NCBI GenBank assembly: GCA_937128795.1
Contig: CAKZMQ010000010.1
Coordinates: 38,768-102,767, forward strand
DNA: 64,000 bases
Direction of reading: 5' to 3'
Origin: an uncultured Solirubrobacterales bacterium
Lineage (GTDB): Bacteria; Actinomycetota; Thermoleophilia; Solirubrobacterales; JACPNS01
Positions 60,874 through 64,000 of this stretch are shown piece after piece (within the stretch, counting starts at the first letter, position 1; each line of letters begins with the position of its first letter). The notes below the pieces were generated by a model that did no database searches, was not told the origin of the DNA, and saw only the letters and a program-made list of their open reading frames with translations. The translations under genes and the position numbers were made by a program.

Positions 60874-62411
60874 TTCTTCCTCCCTAATTTTTCTGCGATT
60901 TTTGGCTTTGCTGCGATTTCTGGTTCGAGCGGATCGGCGGCGAGCGCCCACAGGTGTTGCAGCGCGTAGGCGCGGTAAGGGCGCCAGCGCTCGGCGGCCA
61001 TCAGCGCTTCGGCGGGCGTCGACGCCAGACCGATCGCCTCAAGGCCGCGCCGTACCCCCAAATCCGAAGGTAAAAAGGCATCTGGATCGCGCAGCGCGCG
61101 CATCGCGATGTAGTCGGCGGTCCATGTACCGATGCCCGGGATTGCGACGAGCGATGCGTGCGCTTCGTCGCGATCCCAACCGCCATCCAGACGAATGCCG
61201 CCCTCAGCCAGCGATCTGGCGAGTGCGACCAGTGCCGCCGCTCGCTTGCGTGGCATCGGCAGATCCGCGGGATCAAGTTCGGCAACAGTGGCAGCGCTCG
61301 GGAATAGCGTCGTGATCGATTCGATCGTCGACTTCAATCGATCACCGAACCGTTCGCTGATCCGCGCTGCAGCTGTCGTCGCTGCCTTGACCGACACCTG
61401 TTGGCCGAGCACCGCGCGCATCGCCAGTTCCTCGGTCGACACGCAACCCGGCACGCGCATTCCCGGTCGTGCGATCACAGACTTGCGCAGTGCCGGGTCA
61501 CGAGCCAGCGCCGCGTCCGCGGCGGTCGGGTCCGCGTCGAGATCCAACAGCCGGCGAACGCGCTCGACTGCCGTTCCGAGGTCGCGCAGATCGGCAAGCA
61601 TGAATCGCGCTCGGACGAATTCGTCGCTCGGCGAAAGCGCGACGACCGCGGGGCCGTGCGGCAATGCGACAGATCGGGTGTAACCGATATCCCCGTTTGA
61701 ATCGCCGCTCTCGACACCGGGGATTGCCCGCGCCGCAAGAAACTCGAACATGCGCGTCAGATCGAGTGGCTCTCGGAATGGCAGTCGCAACTCGACTCCA
61801 GTGCGATCGGACTGCGGCGGCTTGGCGCGACGTCGGAGTTCACGCGGCGTCTCGGCGAAAACCTCTCGTATCGTGGCGTTGAACTGCCTGACGCTGGCGA
61901 ATCCGGCGGCGCTCGCCACGTCGGTGATCGGCAACTCCGTCATCTCGAGCAAAGTGCGCGCAGTCTGTGCGCGGTTCGCGCGGGCAATTGCGAGCGGCCC
62001 GGCGCCGACGCTCTCGACGAGTTGGCGGTTGAGGTGGCGTTCGCTGTAGCCGAGGCGCGCGGCCAGTCCGGTTACGCCCTCGCGATCGATCAGGCCGTCG
62101 GCGATCAAGCGCATCGCCCGGCCGACCAGATCAGCGCGTTGGTCCCACTCCGGAGAACCGGGCACGGCGTCTGGCCGGCAGCGCTTACAGGCACGAAAAC
62201 CTGCGCTCTGCGCTGCGGCAGCGCTGGGATAGAACTGCAGATTCTTGGCCTTCGGGGTGCGCGCCGGGCAACTTGGACGGCAGTAGATCCCGGTCGAGGT
62301 CACGCCGCAGTAGATCCATCCGTCGAATCGCGCGTCCTTCTCGGTCGCGGCGCGGTAGCAGTTTTCGAAACTCGGAAGCATCGGTCTTGGGCCATCCTGA
62401 CACGGATCCAC
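60870..62411 (-). CDS. Ada-type regulator fused to AlkA 3-methyladenine DNA glycosylase
   Basis: A bifunctional adaptive-response protein of 513 residues. The N-terminal methyl-phosphotriester domain has Zn ligands Cys44, Cys48, Cys75, Cys78. An AraC-type DNA-binding domain covers ~95-195 (VTGLAARLGYSERHLNRQL and ITDVASAAGFASVRQFN). The AlkA domain covers ~210-495, with the helix-hairpin-helix LVAIPGIGTWTADYIAMRALRDPDAF and a catalytic Asp in LPSD just after. GTG 62411 or ATG 62381 could be the start. The Ada domain lacks its own Cys-methyltransferase module; Ogt is encoded separately. Confidence 0.94.
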   Translation of the reverse strand: MDPCQDGPRPMLPSFENCYRAATEKDARFDGWIYCGVTSTGIYCRPSCPARTPKAKNLQFYPSAAAAQSAGFRACKRCRPDAVPGSPEWDQRADLVGRAMRLIADGLIDREGVTGLAARLGYSERHLNRQLVESVGAGPLAIARANRAQTARTLLEMTELPITDVASAAGFASVRQFNATIREVFAETPRELRRRAKPPQSDRTGVELRLPFREPLDLTRMFEFLAARAIPGVESGDSNGDIGYTRSVALPHGPAVVALSPSDEFVRARFMLADLRDLGTAVERVRRLLDLDADPTAADAALARDPALRKSVIARPGMRVPGCVSTEELAMRAVLGQQVSVKAATTAAARISERFGDRLKSTIESITTLFPSAATVAELDPADLPMPRKRAAALVALARSLAEGGIRLDGGWDRDEAHASLVAIPGIGTWTADYIAMRALRDPDAFLPSDLGVRRGLEAIGLASTPAEALMAAERWRPYRAYALQHLWALAADPLEPEIAAKPKIAEKLGRKK

Positions 62412-62554
62412 TGCACAATGTGGCGGAAATCGGACATCGCGATCCTCGCGTCCGATTCCCGCTGATCAACCGCTGGTGTCTGGTTGCCGTATAGTCCGAA
62501 ACATCATCATCTGACGCTGGTTCGCCGCGTTTTCAACCACGCCATAGAGGAAAT

Positions 62555-62971
62555 ATGAACATTCCATTTGCCGACGACTCATCCTTTGGACTGGGAGAGG
62601 CGCTGCTGCTCACTCTCGAGATCTTTCTGTTCGTGATCTGGATCTGGATCTTCGTCACGATCGTTGTTGATGTTTTTCGCGACCATGAACTCGGCGGGTG
62701 GTCGAAAGCGCTCTGGCTGCTCTTTCTGGTCGTCGTCCCGTTCATCAGCGCGTTCGTCTACTTGATCGCCCGCGGGAACGGCATGCGTGATCGCGCAATC
62801 GCCGAGCAGGCCGATTACCAGAAGGCCGCCAATCAATACATTCGTGAGGTCGCGTCGTCACCCGTCGATGACCTCGCAAAGTTGAACGACCTCAAAGAAA
62901 AAGGCGTCCTTTCTCAAGAAGAGTTCGACCGCGCCAAAGCCAAAACCCTCGCCGACCACCACAACGACTAA
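62555..62971 (+). CDS. Membrane protein with PLDc_N-like and SHOCT domains
   Basis: A protein of 138 residues. Two N-terminal helices (LLLTLEIFLFVIWIWIFVTIVVDVF and ALWLLFLVVVPFISAFVYLIA) match the PLDc_N-type pair. The C-terminal DDLAKLNDLKEKGVLSQEEFDRAKAKTL is a SHOCT oligomerisation motif. Common in Actinobacteria; role unknown. AGAGGA precedes the ATG as a ribosome-binding site, and TATAGT (62490-62495) is a likely -10 box ~60 nt upstream. Confidence 0.87.
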   Translation: MNIPFADDSSFGLGEALLLTLEIFLFVIWIWIFVTIVVDVFRDHELGGWSKALWLLFLVVVPFISAFVYLIARGNGMRDRAIAEQADYQKAANQYIREVASSPVDDLAKLNDLKEKGVLSQEEFDRAKAKTLADHHND

Positions 62972-62981
62972 CAACTCTGTA

Positions 62982-63013
62982 AAACAAGGTTCCCCAATTG
63001 GGGAACCTTGTTT
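62982..63013. terminator. 32-bp perfect palindrome between convergent genes
   Basis: A fully self-complementary 32-nt sequence, AAACAAGGTTCCCC (62982-62995) followed by AATT and the complementary half ending GTTT at 63013. It lies between the SHOCT-protein gene and the convergent crotonase remnant. The terminal AAAC/GTTT gives short T-rich ends on both strands, so it is a likely bidirectional terminator. Confidence 0.75.
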
Positions 63014-63020
63014 GCGGGGG

Positions 63021-63650
63021 TTAGGTGCCGGTGAACTTGGCTTGACGGCGCTCGATGAAGGATTGGAGTCCTTCGCGGGCGTCGTCGGTGCCGAATAGCG
63101 TTTGGATTTCTGCGACGTAAGACTCGGCGCTGGCGTCGTGGCCTTCGTCGATCGACTTGTGGGCTGTTCGCAGGGCACCCTGCACCGCAAGGGGCGCGGC
63201 GCGCTCGGCGATGTATTCGGCGAGTTCGACCGCACGATCGAGTTCTTTGCCGGGCTGAGTGATCTCCTGGATCAGCCCGATCCGTAGCGCTTCGTCGGCA
63301 CCAAAATCCTCGCCTGTGAGGATCCAGCGCATCGCGTTGCCCCATCCGGCTTCACGAACGAAGCGCGTCATCGCGCCGCCGAACGGAAAAATCCCCCGCT
63401 GGACCTCGAACTGCAGAAATTTGCTGTCGCTGGCGGCGATGCGAATGTCGGCCGCGAGCATCAGTTCGATGCCAGCGGTGTAACAGAGACCGCGCGAGGC
63501 GACGATCACTGGTGTGGTCCAGCGAGTACCGTCGTTGCGCCAGGGATCGAGGCCTCCCTCCGGGACGACCTGATCGAAATCGCCGAACGATCCAGCTACG
63601 TCGGCGAGATCAAGCCCGCCCGTGAAGTGCTCGCCGTGAATGTGGAAATA
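63021..63650 (-). pseudogene. Enoyl-CoA hydratase (crotonase), 5'-truncated
   Basis: The frame encodes a convincing crotonase from HGEHFTGGLDL (near 63638) through VIVASRGLCYTAGIELMLAADIRIAA, with both oxyanion-hole regions, to the end RRQAKFTGT. The first ~45-50 residues normal to the family (start, VTLNRP region) are missing. In frame, a TGA occurs at 63671-63669, and the sequence before 63638 is unlike the family. A GTG at 63509 could start only a 162-residue fragment. It is either a pseudogene cut by recombination or an assembly junction; it contrasts with the intact paralogue at 23990. Confidence 0.7.
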
Positions 63651-63803
63651 TGGGCGACGCCGAGGAGTTCACCAGTCGACTCACCATAGAGAACCACCTC
63701 AACGGTAGCCGTCGCCCCTGATGTGGAGAAGGACGCGCTCATGTTCAGGGTCCGCGGGCAGAAACGCCCCGGACAACCTGAACCCAGAAAAGGGAAACCA
63801 GAA

Positions 63804-64000
63804 ATGACCAAGAAACTTTCCGCAGCAACCTTCGCGTTTGCCCTCACCGTACCGGCCCTGGCCTTTGCCTTGGACGCGGACACAGATGGCGACGGCATGG
63901 TATCGCTCGAGGAATTCCAGGCCGCCATGCCTGATGCCGACGCCGCGAGTTATCGGCTGATCGAGGCCGCGCCGCTTACCCCGGCGCTCGGTGCACGAAT
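63804..64000 (+). CDS. EF-hand-containing exported protein (partial; possibly chimeric)
   Basis: Starts ATG 63804 after AAGGGAAA, a clear ribosome-binding site, and runs off the window (65 residues visible). The signal peptide is MTKKLSAATFAFALTVPALA. An EF-hand loop follows at residues 26-37 with Asp26, Asp28, Asp30, Gly31 and Glu37. Such short EF-hand proteins with this signal peptide are typical of Alphaproteobacteria (Rhodobacter-like) rather than Actinobacteria. From residue ~50 (YRLIEAAPLTPALGAR) the chain no longer follows an EF-hand and looks instead like the start of a TauD/TfdA-type dioxygenase. Confidence 0.55.
   Translation, partial: MTKKLSAATFAFALTVPALAFALDADTDGDGMVSLEEFQAAMPDADAASYRLIEAAPLTPALGAR

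Noticed and set aside
63596..63928. Minus-strand open frame across the suspected junction
   Set aside because: Part of it (near 63650-63742) looks protein-like, but it crosses the EF-hand signal peptide and the crotonase frame and has no recognisable domain; I could not support it as a gene.

Overview
The window is one high-GC chromosomal stretch, densely packed with genes on both strands. I see no insertion sequence, phage, CRISPR array or replication origin. Gene content points to an aerobic actinobacterium, most likely class Thermoleophilia (Solirubrobacterales-like). The evidence is a 14-subunit-type nuo operon, alkane hydroxylase with rubredoxin, many TetR/PadR/PucR/ArsR regulators, an ECF42-type sigma factor, a CGAAC-N4-GTTYG-type SOS box and a very high share of leaderless promoters. 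The class assignment is inference from content, because no rRNA gene is present.

Layout. 1-11.6 kb (minus strand) is the NADH dehydrogenase operon nuoA-nuoL, cut by the left edge inside nuoL, with a promoter and overlapping operator at 11584-11612. 11.7-17.8 kb holds a membrane protein, a flavin reductase, a lipoprotein cytochrome c, serS, an orphan response regulator, tRNA-Ser(TGA), a 1-Cys peroxiredoxin and a strongly structured non-coding stretch (16945-17332). 17.8-26.9 kb holds msrA, a D-threonine-aldolase-like enzyme, an aldonolactone-oxidase-like flavoprotein, tRNA-Ser(GCT), a [Fe-S] protein/GNAT pair, a crotonase, a divergent ArsR/rhodanese pair and a VOC protein. 27-35 kb holds an ABC exporter with PadR, a hydrolase, tRNA-Arg(ACG), oxidoreductases and an acyl-CoA synthetase. 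35-40 kb holds an SDR, dinB, ExoD and an ECF42 sigma factor with two copies of its predicted promoter. 40-52 kb holds secreted proteins, two more ABC exporters, a TetR unit next to a large unknown membrane protein, and two luciferase-like monooxygenases. 52-63 kb holds a metallopeptidase, an old-yellow-enzyme relative, the alkB-rubA-tetR cluster, a desaturase with a divergent PucR regulator, and an ada/alkA-ogt alkylation-repair operon. The last ~350 bases look foreign or chimeric.

How the genes work together. Three themes stand out. Respiration and redox: nuo, cytochrome c, peroxiredoxin, MsrA, flavin enzymes. Hydrocarbon and fatty-acid handling: AlkB/rubredoxin, desaturase, acyl-CoA synthetase, crotonases. 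DNA-damage response: DinB, Ada-AlkA, Ogt. At the regulatory level, at least 29 genes have a TANNNT-like -10 box ending 6-9 nt before the start codon, which implies leaderless mRNAs. Most start-site corrections below rest on this. Convergent gene pairs either overlap at their stop codons or are separated by long perfect hairpins without U-tracts. The most elaborate is a fully paired four-helix cloverleaf at 19765-19873.
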